Assembly: GCF_030445035.2 (NCBI RefSeq)
Contig: NC_080682.1
Coordinates: 27,820,770 to 27,884,769, forward strand
Direction of reading: 5' to 3'
DNA length: 64,000 nucleotides
DNA from: Dasypus novemcinctus
Taxonomy: Eukaryota > Chordata > Mammalia > Cingulata > Dasypodidae
Shown: one piece after another, positions 24,860 through 35,053 of the stretch
Position numbering within the stretch: position 1 is the stretch's first letter
Layout of the letters: the number at the start of each line of letters is the position of its first letter
Notes under the pieces: model-generated
Told to the model about the DNA's origin: nothing
The model's input: only the letters and a program-made list of their open reading frames with translations
Database searches by the model: none
Translations under genes and position numbers: made by a program

Positions 24860-25630
24860 TTATCTTTTTTTAAAGATAGAGAGATGCCACAAAAAGTTGT
24901 ATTAAAAAATATAAGAGGTAACCAATACCCCACTCCCCACCCAAGCCTACTTCTCCCAAATCAACAACCTCTTTCAACAGTGTGGCACATTCATTGCATT
25001 TGATTAATATGTTTTGGAACACTGCTACACAGCATGGATTTTAGTTTACATTGTACTTTACATTCTCTCCCAGTCGATTCAGTGGATTATGGCAGGTTAT
25101 TATATTTTAAAATCCCATTCCTGCTCTTTTATTTCTCTCAGTTTTTGATGTTATTTGAAGCTCTGTTAAGGAATTTAGTAATTTTCTGGAAAACTGTTTC
25201 TATTGATATTTTATATTCTCATTTCCATCTCTGAAATACTAAAAGCTACACTTTCTAATATTACTATTTTATACAGTTTTATTCTGATGTTATATTTACA
25301 GATGGACATTTTTACATCATTTTTCTATTCATCCATTATTTAGAAACACCATTTATTTGGCCCTTATATTTTAATTGAATTAATTACAGACCTTTAAATG
25401 GAATGTTTAGTCCACCTACATTTAAAATTATTTATTATTTTCTTTTTTCATATTTTATTTTGTAATCTGCTTCTTATTTTTTTATTTTCTTTTTTGGTTA
25501 ATACAATATTTAATATAAAAATGTATTCCTCTATTGGATTTTTAAACCATAGTTCATTTCATTATATTGTTAATGTTTCTCTAGGGATAAAATTTGCAGC
25601 ATTTAATTATTTCATTGCTCTTTAGATTAT
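24860..25630 (-). repeat. LINE-1 fragment, antisense
   Basis: 24,870-25,095 matches the antisense xenarthran 3' UTR (GGCACATTCATTGCATTTG, then CACTGCTACACAGCATGG and the CTCTCCCAGTC block). The following AT-rich stretch contains TTTAGTCCACCTACATTTAAA, which resembles antisense L1 internal sequence. Whether the two parts are one insertion is uncertain. Confidence 0.65.
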
Positions 25631-26897
25631 CATGAGTGCTTCTAGAAAACTCAGATGGCAGTGTTAGATATTCCAGGGTCTATTCAATAACAGAATTTTT
25701 GAAAAATTACAATGAAGTTTAAAATTACCTTCTTCAAAACTCCTGAAAATAGTTAAATGTTTGCAGTAATAGGGTGAGTCATAAGTCAAGAAATGTAACC
25801 TAAAACTGGTAACACAAGTTCACTTCTAGCTTAACTCCTCAGTGAGACATTGTATAGTGGGCCTGAGCTCTTATTATGGATCCCTGACACTGTTTTGTAA
25901 GGAGCAGAGTAACCCATATGGGCATTCTTGACAGTGCATGTATATGGCTTCTAGCCTATTCAGTGGCAGCCTGAAAGCCTGACCCAGGACACTCATCTCC
26001 TTTTTGCTCTTCCCAAAACGTTCCCTTCAGACACAATTTGGTTTCAGTCAGTTAAAGCAGTTTAAGAAACAGTCAATACAAACCTGCCTGAGACTTAAGA
26101 ATCCTGACTTTGAATCCTACAATAAAATATCCAGAAGGTAGAAAATTCTATTTCATAGGGATAGGGGAGGAATTCCAATTCCAGTAAACAGTTGGATTTC
26201 TAAGGCCCAGAAAGAAGCCCTGGAAAAGACACTGGCTCAGAAAAAGAGAAAATCCCACAAGACTTCTGCTCATCTTGAGAGGAGAGCTAAATTCCTATGG
26301 AAAGCACCAGCTAACAGAGAGAAAATTTCCTATAGAGAGCATCAGGCTACAGAGAGCAAATTTTCAAAAGTCAAGGGAAGACGGTTTTTGCATTGATCTG
26401 TACTTGATTTACTTCCTGATACTCAATGGTTTAATTGGCTAATAGTAACTGGACACAAAGTTAGGAGTCAGACAACTCATGGGCTTATGCCCATGGTTAA
26501 AATATTAAATTATTACAATATACAAGTTTCCAGGCAAAGTGAGATACAGGAAATCATGGCCCATTGAAAAGAACAAAATAAAACACCAGGAGCATTCAAA
26601 GAAAACCAGATTTTTGATAAACAGAAAAAGAATCAGTAAAATTCAAATCTGTGCCATTAAAATGTTTCTGGTTGAAGAAGAAGAAAGTGGGAAAATCATG
26701 TTAACTGAAACTTAGGGACATGTGTGATATCCTCAAAATGACAATATAGTCATAAAAAGTGTCTAAGAAGTAAAAAGATAGAAAGGAGCAAGAAGAATAT
26801 TGAAAGAAAAAATGGCAGAAAACTATTCTAATAGAATGAAAGTCATGCACACACATTCAGAATGATGAGAAATAACAACAAAGAAGATAACCTTGAG

Positions 26898-26903
26898 GGG
26901 AAC
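26898..26903. other. Target site duplication of solo LTR, left copy
   Basis: GGGAAC lies directly before the LTR's TG and is repeated exactly at 27,803-27,808 after its CA. Six bases is typical of class II retroviral integration. Confidence 0.8.
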
Positions 26904-27802
26904 TGCGGTCACCCCTCGGGCTGAAGTGTGGTTTGCTGGCCTGGCAGGGGAGCAGCCGCGGCAGGCCAAGCCGCTGCCCCCATAATAGGGTGGCTGGTCA
27001 GACTCACCGCCACCCCTGAAGGAAGCTCGGCATGGGCGCAGAGTGCCCTCGGGTCTCCCCTTCTCGGCAGCCATGCTTCCACGGCCGCCCCTCCTCCCAG
27101 ATGGTGCCACCCGATGCCTTGTGGGGCGGCACCCTTCTTCTTCCTTCTCCCTGCGCAGGCGCAGGGCAGAAAATTCCAGTCTGCCCTTTTCCCCTCCCCC
27201 GACAGCAGCAACAGCCAGGCGTGGGCGGAGAAATCCAGTCTGCCCTTTTCCCTCCCCCCGACAGCAGCAACAGCCAGGCGTGGGCGGGAAACTCAAGTCT
27301 GCCCTCCACCCCAGCAACAGCAGCCACCAATCCCTAAACCCTGCCCCTTCCCCCAGCAACAGCGACAGCCAATCCCTAACCACCACCCCTCCCCCGTCCA
27401 GTACCGCTCACTGACCTTTCGCCGGCAACCAATCAGAACAGGGCGTGGCTTCGACCAATCAGCCTTCCCCAGCCCCTATAAAACTGTTGCCTCTCCCTCA
27501 ATAAAGTTGGACTTGCGTGTTTACCTTGTCTCCACGGTAGTTCTTCTGCCGTGTGCCCTCCAGTCCTGAGAGCCCCCGACAAGGGCCTGGCCTCCCTTGT
27601 CCCCAGTTCGTCGCCTGCTTCTCCGGGCGACCCCTTCGTCGCCTGCTTCTCCGGGCGACCCCTTCGTCACTGGCTTCGCCGGGGTCTCGTCTGCTGCCGG
27701 ACCGACCCCTCGTCCCAAGCGGGACCGACCCCTCATCCAGAGCTGGACCGACCCCTTGTCTGCAGCCAGACCCCACCTCTACCGACCGAGCAAGCCGCCG
27801 CA
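26904..27802 (+). repeat. CpG-rich solo LTR, 899 bp
   Basis: The element starts TGCGGTC and ends CCGCCGCA with perfect 6-bp GGGAAC duplications outside. Two CCAATCAG boxes lie near 27,429 and 27,455, a TATA box (TATAAAA) at 27,477-27,483, and AATAAA at 27,500-27,505, so U3-R-U5 runs on the + strand. U3 contains three units of 59-bp period starting near 27,176, 27,235 and 27,294. U5 contains three 28-bp units at 27,607, 27,635 and 27,663 and three GGACCGACCCCT units of 23-bp period at 27,699, 27,722 and 27,745. Many CpGs survive, suggesting a fairly young insertion. Long open frames on both strands here (up to 213 codons) are a by-product of GC richness. No gag, pol or env is attached. Confidence 0.9.
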
Positions 27803-27808
27803 GGGAAC
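27803..27808. other. Target site duplication of solo LTR, right copy
   Basis: GGGAAC, identical to 26,898-26,903, directly follows the terminal CA of the LTR. Confidence 0.8.
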
Positions 27809-28279
27809 CATGACCAGAGGGTAAAACTCTAGGTGAAAAAACAAAGATAGCATTCTGAAAGTTGCAAGAGAAAAGCAAAACGTTATGTAAAAGGGAGTCG
27901 CAATAAAATTTAAATGCTGATTTCTCAGGGGAAATCATGGAAGCATGAGGGTAATGAGATGAAATAACCAAGTGCTGAAAGAAAACAATCTCAAAAGATA
28001 ATCTTATATCCAAAAGACTATATTTTTAAAAAGGGATAAATTAAGACATTCTCACATAAACAAAAGCTGAAGAAGTTCATCACTGCCTGACATGTCTTAC
28101 AAGCAATGCTACAGGGAGCTTTTCAAGTGGAAAGGAAAGGACACAAAGAAGTGGATCAAAACAGCATAAAAGATTACAGTTTTTGATAAAGGTAACCATA
28201 AGTGTAATTATTCAATGCCACAAAAATATATTATCTATGGAAGCTTTATATTATTTATGATTCTTCCCAAAAAGAAAAA

Positions 28280-28569
28280 TTATTTTTGTAAACTGGCCTG
28301 TTCCTCTGGGCATGATAACCTTTGATTGTATTAGATTCAGATGAATTATCTTTGATTAAATATGTTAAGATTAGTACTTTGATTCAACCAGGTCAGTAGG
28401 GCATGACTCAGGGTTGAAACCCCAACCCTTTGGTGGATTGATGTAAAAGGACACTTACTCAGTAAGATATATGGGAATAGGGAATCTCATAGACATAGCA
28501 CAGGAGAGAACTTTGAGCCTGCAGTGCTGAGAAGAGAGATGAGCCATTCACCTTATAGTTTGCAGCTGA
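28280..28569 (+). repeat. Interspersed repeat X, left part (split by an L1)
   Basis: The order TGTAAACT, CTTTGATTGTATTAGATTC, a GGGCATGACTCA block, and a TAAAAGGACACTTACTCA block matches 63,190-63,530 (TTTGATTAGATTATCTG, GGGCATGTCACA, AAACAGACACTCACT). The repeat is broken at about 28,569 by an L1 and resumes at 30,456. I do not know its family name. Confidence 0.65.
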
Positions 28570-29655
28570 GCAACTAATGGGGCCTGTAAAGAAATGAGCC
28601 CTGAGTCCAACTCCATCACACTCAGGAACACAAATTCCCAGGTAGGACCCATTGACAAGGCACTGAACTCCAGAGCCAACTGCCATGATCATAGAACCTA
28701 TGTGTCTCTGTAACCCTCAGGAGCACCAGTACCTGGGATTGTATCCATTTTGGCTCTCTCTGGGATCCTGCTGATACACGCATAATCATGTCCCCTCTGA
28801 TGACTTCCCAACTCTTTTTTGAAGACTCTTAGGCATATAAACTCATCTGTCTTTACCATTTCCTCCTTTTATTGAAGATCTCCTTCTAGTGGTATCACCA
28901 GTTAGTGATTGGTAGTAATTCTTCAGTGCCAGGGAGGTTCATCCCTGGGAGTCATGTTCCATGCTGAGAGGAAGGCAATGCATCTATATACTGAGTTTAG
29001 TTCAGAGAGTGACCACACTTGAGCAACATGGAGGCTCCCAGGAGGCAATGCCTAGGCACCCTGAAGCTCTAGGCCTAGTTCAAATTTCAGGCTCATCAGC
29101 ATAGTCATCAGTATGAAAGGATCATCATTGGACCATCCTTCATCACTGGTCTTTGCTTTTGCACTTGGGGGATTGTTGCTGTTCCATTGGGGAATGTGAC
29201 AGAGCTCCCTTGACTAGGAACTCAGCACTCCATCAGTTGTCTTTTGTAACTGTTACTACTATGGAAATACCCAACACATATCTGAACATTTGATGTAACT
29301 AATATACATGCCCTGGAGAACACCCTCCCAACCATGTGTCCCCATCAATAACACTAGTATACTGCCAAATTCAATAGGAAAATGAAATAGTAGTGATAGG
29401 TTTAAAGATTACAAATAGAATACATACTAATTTAGAAAAACTAAAAATAAAATAAAAAAATTGGGGTATTAAAAAATGAAAAAATATCATAAAACTTTGT
29501 TTTTGACCTTTTGCCTTTTATCACTGTAATAGGTGTTGCCCTGTATGTACAGTGGCAGGGAAATTTCTTTCATTTCTTCCTCAGTGTCTACATCCTTTCT
29601 TTTTCTTTTTTTCTAAGTTTTAATTTTGCCTTTAAAAAGTTTTAGATCAGCGTTA
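28570..29655 (-). repeat. LINE-1, inverted 5' segment of a twin-primed insertion
   Basis: This part follows the antisense order seen at 4,560-5,100: CTGAGTCCAACTCCATCACA, the GACCCATTGACAAGGCACTG block, CATATAAACTCATCTG, and GTGCCAGGGAGGTTCATCC. It continues into further upstream L1 sequence and ends where the sense segment begins. Confidence 0.75.
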
Positions 29656-29657
29656 AG

Positions 29658-30450
29658 TCACATATACTTTCTACACATGCCTCTTCTATCACTTTTACTG
29701 AACCTGTGGTTGGTGCTGGGGATGGTATATACACAAGACAGTTCAATCTCTGGACTGGTTATGTGCCAGCTGAGGCACTGAGCCTCAGTTGAATTGCAGC
29801 CCCTACTCTCCAGTTTGTTGGACTTGCACAGGTCAGCTAACAGGGAAGTGAAGATGGTCAACCACCACACCAGGGAGCCAAGAGTGCCTACAACTGCAAG
29901 CAGGAGAATCACATCCATCAACCACATGGGATCTAAGCTTCCTCTCTATATAGAGGTGGAGCAGACATCACCAACCCAGGGTCCACAAGATGGAGGAATA
30001 AAATATGGATTAGAGTGAACTTACTGGTATTCAACTATAGAACTATTGTGACTAGTAATGGAAGAATCTGTAGCATTGATCTGGGGAAATGGCCAAGGTA
30101 GTTACTGAAGGCAGGCAGAGGGAAGTAGAGATGAGATGTGGGGGTATTTTTTAGGACTTGGAGTTGTCCAAAATGATATTGCAGTGACAGATGCTGGACA
30201 CTATGTATCTTGCCATAACCCACTTAATGTACTGGGAGAGAGTGTCAACTACAGTGTAAAGTATAATCCATGCAGTGCAACAGTGGTTCAAGATATATTC
30301 ACCAAATGCAATGAATGTGCCACAATAATGAAAGATGTTGATGTGGGAGGAATGGGGGGATGGGGTGTGGGAACCTCTTGTATTTTTTAATGAAACACTT
30401 TTTGTGATTTATGTATCTTTAAAATTTTTAATTAAAAAAATACAAATAAA
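29658..30450 (+). repeat. LINE-1, sense 3' segment of the same insertion
   Basis: The segment opens TTTCTACACATGCCTCTTC, whose reverse complement occupies the point at about 4,535-4,553 just next to where the inverted segment starts (about 4,555). It then runs through all 3' UTR markers to an A-rich tail ending near 30,450. Inverted 5' part plus sense 3' part, meeting at one point of the element, is the signature of twin priming. Confidence 0.78.
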
Positions 30451-30455
30451 AGATA

Positions 30456-30755
30456 AAATGAAACAAGCCCTATGCCACTGATATAGGAAGGCCCTGAGAG
30501 AAAAGCCCTATGCAGGACTACAGCTGAGATCAGAAGAGACTACATCCATGGAGTTTTAATAAGAGGTAGGCCCAAAATAAAGATGACTTGCCATCTTAGT
30601 TCAACATGCGGCAAAAGATTTAGGTGAGAAAGCAACCAGGAGATGTACTCTTTAAGGCCTTTAACTGTAAACTTCAACCTCAAATGAATTGTTTTATAAA
30701 AGCCAACAGATTTTTATGCTGTTGGTTAACTCTAGGGAGAGATTGCAATAGACAA
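30456..30755 (+). repeat. Interspersed repeat X, right part
   Basis: AAACAAGCCCTATGCC matches AAACAAGTCCTATGCC at 63,604, and the end TTTTATAAAAGCCAACAG...GTTGG corresponds to the 63.85 kb end (CCCTTTATAAAATGAAAC). It resumes directly after the L1 tail, showing that the L1 landed inside the repeat. Confidence 0.65.
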
Positions 30756-31575
30756 AGGGATTAGGTATCAGTTCTCATGGAAGAAGAATGAGAAGAAACA
30801 TTGCCTTCTTAGTTATAACATAGGAAGAAAGTATAGGAAATAGAAACAGACAAGATTTCTTAAAGGGTGTCTTGTTTTCCCTCCCCTCATCAATAGGCAT
30901 TTGGGCTAGAGTTGGAGGTAATAGTTGCCTATGACAAAGACACTACTTAGTTTTGTCTCTTAAAGACATATTTTAGGTGGTCCAGTCACTGGCATATGTA
31001 TGTCCCATCAGGTACTTCTGGTGAGCTGGCACTTCGTTGGGCAGCTGACTTCCCTCAGGATAAGTGTACCAAGGTGGGAATCCCTTTAAGTTTAATAGCT
31101 GTGAGAGTGATAAGAACTATAGTGTAAGGTTCTTTTCATTTTGATTTTAATTGAGAGCAAGTATCGATTTCTTGCTAAGTTTTTATCAGAACCTTATTTC
31201 TAGGCCCTCAGTGAGGATAGGTTGCCCACGGACCATTTCAAAGGGGCTAAGCTAACGTGGGTCTGAGCCACCTTGTTTGCCATTTCCCTTTTGGTGGGAA
31301 ATACTTAGCCCTGGTTGTGGCATGTCAGTTTGTCAGTCCTCCCCAGGTTATGAGTCGGACAGTTTCAGGAACAAGGGCTAAGAGGAAGACCTAGGTTAGC
31401 GTGTCTGTCCCCTTATGTGGGGTAAAGGCTGAGTGTTTGTTCCCAAGTTAATTTGGTAACTTTTTAAATTAAAAGAGCAGTTGCCACTATTGCTCTCACA
31501 CAAAGTGCTCATTTTTATCTTATAGGCATGTTCATCGAATACTAAGAAAATGAAGTTTACCAGGACTTTTTTGTC
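30756..31575 (-). repeat. Probable old endogenous retrovirus internal sequence, antisense
   Basis: Read on the - strand the text around 31,210-31,260 (AGCCCCTTTGAAATGGTCCG) has the look of degenerate gammaretrovirus-like pol. No frame is open for more than a few dozen codons and I cannot identify motifs with confidence. Confidence 0.35.
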
Positions 31576-31577
31576 AT

Positions 31578-31609
<32 letters not shown>

Positions 31610-32110
31610 TTTATTTAATGTTACATTCAGAAAATATGAGATTCCCATATACCCCCACCCCCCTCACCCCACTCCTCTGCCCATAACAATAACTTCCTCC
31701 ATCATCATGAGACATTCAGTGCATTTGGTGAATACATCTCTGAGCATCACAGCACCTCATGTTCAGTGGTCCACACCATAGCCCACACTCTCCCACAATC
31801 CACCCAGTGGGCCATGGGAGGACATATAATGTCCAGTAACTGTTCCTGCAGCACCAACCAGAACTACTCCAACCCCCGAAAATGCCCCCACATCACGTCT
31901 CTTCCTTCCATTCCCTACCCCCAGCAGCCACCATGGCCACTTTCTCCACACCAATGCCACATTTTCTTCGATTACTAATCACAATAGTTCATGAATAGAA
32001 TATCAGTAAGTCCACTCTAATCCATACTCTATTCCTCCATTACCAGAACTTTTAACATGCTCAGTGTCCCTCTGCATATGGTCTAGAATAGAAAAGATAT
32101 CAACATAATC
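31576..32110 (-). repeat. LINE-1 3' end, antisense, with (TTTA)n tail
   Basis: The (TTTA)n tract at 31,576-31,620 is the reverse complement of an A-rich tail. CCCATATACCCCCACCCCC, CCTCCATCATCATGAG, GTGCATTTGGTGAATACA and the CCACACTCTCCCACAATCC block follow in the order of the other antisense 3' UTR copies. It is 5'-truncated. Confidence 0.78.
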
Positions 32111-33320
32111 ATCAGGCATATATCTAGAGTAGGAGATATAGGTATAGTAATTAATATTAATCAATGCAATACTCAATTATAAGATTCTCTTTCAGCTGCA
32201 ATTAATGTATTAAAGCTCTAGGTTTGCAATACCATACATGTTTTCTCTGAATGGGAGCAGGCCATAATGCCAATTGTTTATAAGTTCTACTTACATCACT
32301 TTGGTAATCATTGCTCCACTTTGTATGTCCTTCACAAAAACAGTGTCAGTCTGGGGGCAATATTCATTGTACATCTGGCTATATCAAGCCATTGTCAGCT
32401 GCTGTAGGGGTCCAACCCTGCTATGTAATCTCCAATGACTTCAGGAACACAACTAGAAATGTAGTAGATACCTTTATTGTTTTAGGGGTCAGTGACTAAC
32501 CTGGCCAATAACTCAAATGGAGAAGCAACTTATAGTGTATTGAAGGCCTGGTTTGAATGCACATGAGAGTTTGACAATGCTGAGGTCTATGTAATAACCT
32601 TAACTCTTAGTTATAGTTTCTAGTAAGTTTTTACTTTAAGGTGAATTGGGTACTTTTATTAACTAAGTTACAGGAATTTTATTAGTAAAACTTTTGCTAG
32701 ACTTTTCTGCATTTTTAGCAGTTGAATTTATACACTTGTGATTTATATATTAAATCAACTCACAAGACTGTATTGACATTTAAAGTCTCAATTTTAGGTT
32801 ACTTTTCACTGTTATCTAATTTGTAACAGGTAAACCCCAAACCTGGTTTCCTATGCACAGGAAAACTGACCAAGTTTAGCACAGATTTCAAAGTTGAACA
32901 CAAAGTTAAGCACAGATTAAAACAGAAGAGATACTTTTATACCCTTAGCATTTCTAGGAACTCTTTGATATTAATTGATGGCACATGATGTTTCTTATTT
33001 TCGAGAAGAGGTTTAGTAACCGGTCTGGATTATGATCCCTGTTTGAACCCTTTAGTAAGTATAACCAACTTTAAGACTGAGAAGGCTGTTTCTAAAAGGA
33101 AATTAATGGAAATTTGATTTGAGGAATATTTCCTCATTTCTTTAAGGAGACATGACATGAGGTTTCTGACCCTCAGATATATCTGTCCTCCACTTTTACA
33201 CTGGTTTAACTGGAATTGAGGGTCCCAAACAGAGGCTGTTCTTGGCTATACTGGCTACATATACCGGTAGTAGGCAAAGCTCTTAATTCCTGAGAAGACA
33301 CTCCTATGGGGTGTCTACTG
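32111..33320. other. Unassigned stretch, probably old retroviral
   Basis: No gene is readable. AATAAA occurs on the - strand near 32,475-32,480 in a context that could be an LTR (R-U5) with downstream sequence, but I cannot find its borders. The betaretroviral provirus inserted into this sequence: GTAGGC at its end is repeated after the provirus at 41,360. Confidence 0.4.
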
Positions 33321-33326
33321 GTAGGC
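33321..33326. other. Target site duplication of the provirus, left copy
   Basis: GTAGGC directly abuts the left LTR and is repeated at 41,360-41,365 beyond the right LTR. Six bases agrees with a class II integrase. Confidence 0.9.
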
Positions 33327-33745
33327 TGAAGGCGAATGCCAGAGGGCCTCGCTGCTGGCAGGGCCTCGCAGCAGGTAGGACCGATGCGAGGGATACTCAC
33401 GGAGACTGGCTGATGGCGCAGGTCTGCTTTATTGCGGAAGCGCACGCACTTTTATAGGGTACCGGGTGATGTGTAAGCCGCTCATTGGCCCAGCCACCGG
33501 AGGCCTCTGATTGGCTACCCTGGGTGGTTGCTAGGGAAAGGTTCGAATTAGGGGGGCGGTTTTTATCAATGGGCGGCTAGCAGGGTTGGCAGGCTGAGGA
33601 GAAAAGGCAGAAAAAGGCTTGAGGGGAGGCGTTGGCCACCTCGACCCTGATGCCTTCCAAGGGAGACGGTTTCCGATCTCAAACCTTGGATTCTGTCAGG
33701 CTTGCCAGCCACACCTGTGCCTGCTGGGGGGTAAATACTCCCTCA
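33327..33745 (-). repeat. 3' LTR of the provirus
   Basis: On the - strand it runs TGAGGGAG...CGCCTTCA, with TG...CA ends. The reverse complement of TTTATAGGG near 33,450 is CCCTATAAA (TATA box), and AATAAA follows as the complement of TTTATT at 33,428-33,433. The polypurine tract lies immediately upstream. Env's stop codon (33,679-33,681) falls inside this LTR. Confidence 0.92.
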
Positions 33746-34500
33746 GTTCCCCCTCTTTTTTTATTTAAGGCAAGGGTGGCTAAGGCTATGAGCTTTTGTT
33801 TTGTTTGTATAGCTTGGATAGTACGCATTATACATTTCCAAAGAATGAACATAAGCAATAGTACAACAATTATGGCACCATACGTGATTAAGGAGGAGGG
33901 GGAAAACAAGGAGGTTAATTTTTGTAGGGTGTCTTCGAATATGCCAGTGGAGTAGGTGGGAAGGTTTAAGTCTGCTATGTCATTAATGTCTTGTTGCAGG
34001 TTGCGTGTAAAGTTCCAAAAGCTAGTATTATATGAGGTGATGATCCGTTTGCGAAGGTCGTACCACGAGGAATTGGCAACTGGAACTGGAGTGATGCAAA
34101 ACCTTGAGAAGGGGTACCGTGCATCACAATGAGTGCTAGCAATTTGCCATAGGGCAAAGGTTTCTTCCGAAAGAAGGTCTATATGCTGTTGCAGATTTAG
34201 TATTGCCTGATGGGTAACAAGATTTATATGCTGCTGCTCCTGAAGGGCGGAGGCGACAGTTTGTGTGAGGTTGTTGATAGTAGCAATGGTAAGAGTTTGT
34301 TGAGTTAATGAGATCGCGGCAGTGGTGGCAGCAGCAAGGCTGGTGATGAAGATGAGTGCTATCATGGCAGAAAGTCCAAAGTCTCTTTTCAATCGTAGGG
34401 TGCAGCTAGTGGTGTCGTACTGGTAGTTGATGGGCCCCACCCAATTGGTGACGTTGACAGGAACCCACAGTAATTTCGGCTGTTGTATAATGAAGGCGTA
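33679..34500 (-). pseudogene. env: Provirus env, transmembrane subunit and end of SU
   Basis: The frame is open from the solo LTR border to the stop inside the 3' LTR. In order it shows the end of SU, a basic cleavage site (RLKR), a hydrophobic fusion peptide with an Ala/Thr-rich stretch, a helical heptad region, a loop with two cysteines (CDAR...RFC), several N-glycosylation sites (NSS, NTS, NFT), a membrane anchor of about 20 residues (IIVVLLLMFILW) and a cytoplasmic tail of about 50 residues. All TM elements are intact. The open frame continues upstream into antisense solo-LTR sequence without an ATG, so that extension is not env. No functional SU is attached, hence pseudogene. Confidence 0.88.
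33746..33765 (-). promoter_or_regulatory. Polypurine tract of the provirus
   Basis: On the - strand an A7-G-A-G5-AAC tract directly precedes the TGAGG of the 3' LTR. It lies within the env reading frame, where it encodes the Lys/Arg/Gly-rich residues near the env C terminus. Confidence 0.85.
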
Positions 34501-34504
34501 GGGG
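34501..34504. other. Target duplication of nested solo LTR, left copy
   Basis: GGGG is repeated at 35,054-35,057. If the LTR border is moved two bases right, the flanks read GGGGTG and GGGGTT, a 6-bp duplication with one mismatch; both readings give the same empty site. Confidence 0.6.
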
Positions 34505-35053
34505 TGTGTAGGGTGGCACCATGTGGGAGCGCAGCGATAGCAAGGGTCGGCTCCTCTCCAGGCGCCAGTGTGAGTCAGACCCTGGTGGCGGGAACGGGCG
34601 TTAAGGCCCTCCGCTTGGGGTTCGGGCGTACGGCCCGCCCCTCTGCCCAGCTGCACCCGCTTCCCCCTTGGTGGCCTAACCCCGCCTCTCCCCCGAGGGC
34701 CACCGCCACGCCATGACAGCCCCGCCTCGCTGCCGCCGAGAACCCTGGCTACCCCATCTTCTGCCCACAACCAGTGATGCACCCCTGCACGAACCTATCA
34801 GCCATCTGCCGCCCCCCGGCCACGCCCCCTGCCCCTCCCCTGTCTTCGCCCTATATTAACCGCTGTACTTCCTGAATAAATCAGACTTGCACACAGATCC
34901 TGGTCTCCTTGGTAGTCTTTTTCCTACCACGCGTCCTCCGCACCTTGCCGGCCCCGGAGCGCTTTCTCGGAAGGCCCCTCTGTGTGTTGCAGCCCTCCAC
35001 CTGAGCCCACACCGCCCCTGCAGCGGCCCTCCGGGCAAGCCCACACTGCGACA
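34505..35053 (+). repeat. Solo LTR nested in the provirus env
   Basis: A 549-bp CpG-rich element in opposite orientation to its host provirus. It starts TGTGTAGGG, ends CTGCGACA, and carries a TATA-like CTATATTAA near 34,851-34,859 and AATAAA at 34,875-34,880. Removing it with one 4-bp duplication removes 553 bp and brings the two env halves into one reading frame, which confirms the borders. The R-U5 region (TCAGACTTGC, GGTCTCCTTGGTAG, ACGCGTCCTCCG) resembles in layout the LTR at 26.9-27.8 kb (TTGGACTTGC, TGTCTCCACGGTAG, GTGTGCCCTCC), suggesting related families. No internal region remains. Confidence 0.85.

Larger units (their letters stand above)
25640..28200 (+). repeat. Old L1-type element (L1M or HAL1-like), sense, split by a solo LTR
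   Basis: The right-hand part (27,809-28,200) reads like old L1: GATTTCTCAGGGGAAATCATGG, CTTATATCCAAAAGACTA, AATTAAGACATTCTCACATAAAC and CTACAGGGAGCTTTTCAAG. The left part (25,640-26,903) is collinear upstream sequence. A 899-bp LTR at 26,904-27,802 interrupts it, and the flanks rejoin across a 6-bp duplication. All frames are broken. Confidence 0.65.

Noticed and set aside
26823-27569. Several GC-rich open frames of 100-213 codons on both strands
   Set aside because: They lie within a solo LTR with exact target duplications, overlap in all frames, and have low-complexity Pro/Ala/Arg/Gly composition. They are a by-product of CpG richness.
27498-28013. Open frame of 171 codons on the - strand
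   Set aside because: It crosses the border between the LTR and the old L1 and has no conserved domain.
31576-31620. (TTTA)n as an independent microsatellite
   Set aside because: It is the tail of the antisense L1 that follows it, expanded in place.
33327-33745. Superantigen-like gene in the LTR, as in MMTV
   Set aside because: The 419-bp LTR is too short and has no long open frame in the sense direction beyond the end of env.
34501-34782. N-terminal extension of the provirus TM open frame
   Set aside because: The first 90 or so codons are antisense solo LTR, there is no ATG at the start, and the extension is not part of env.
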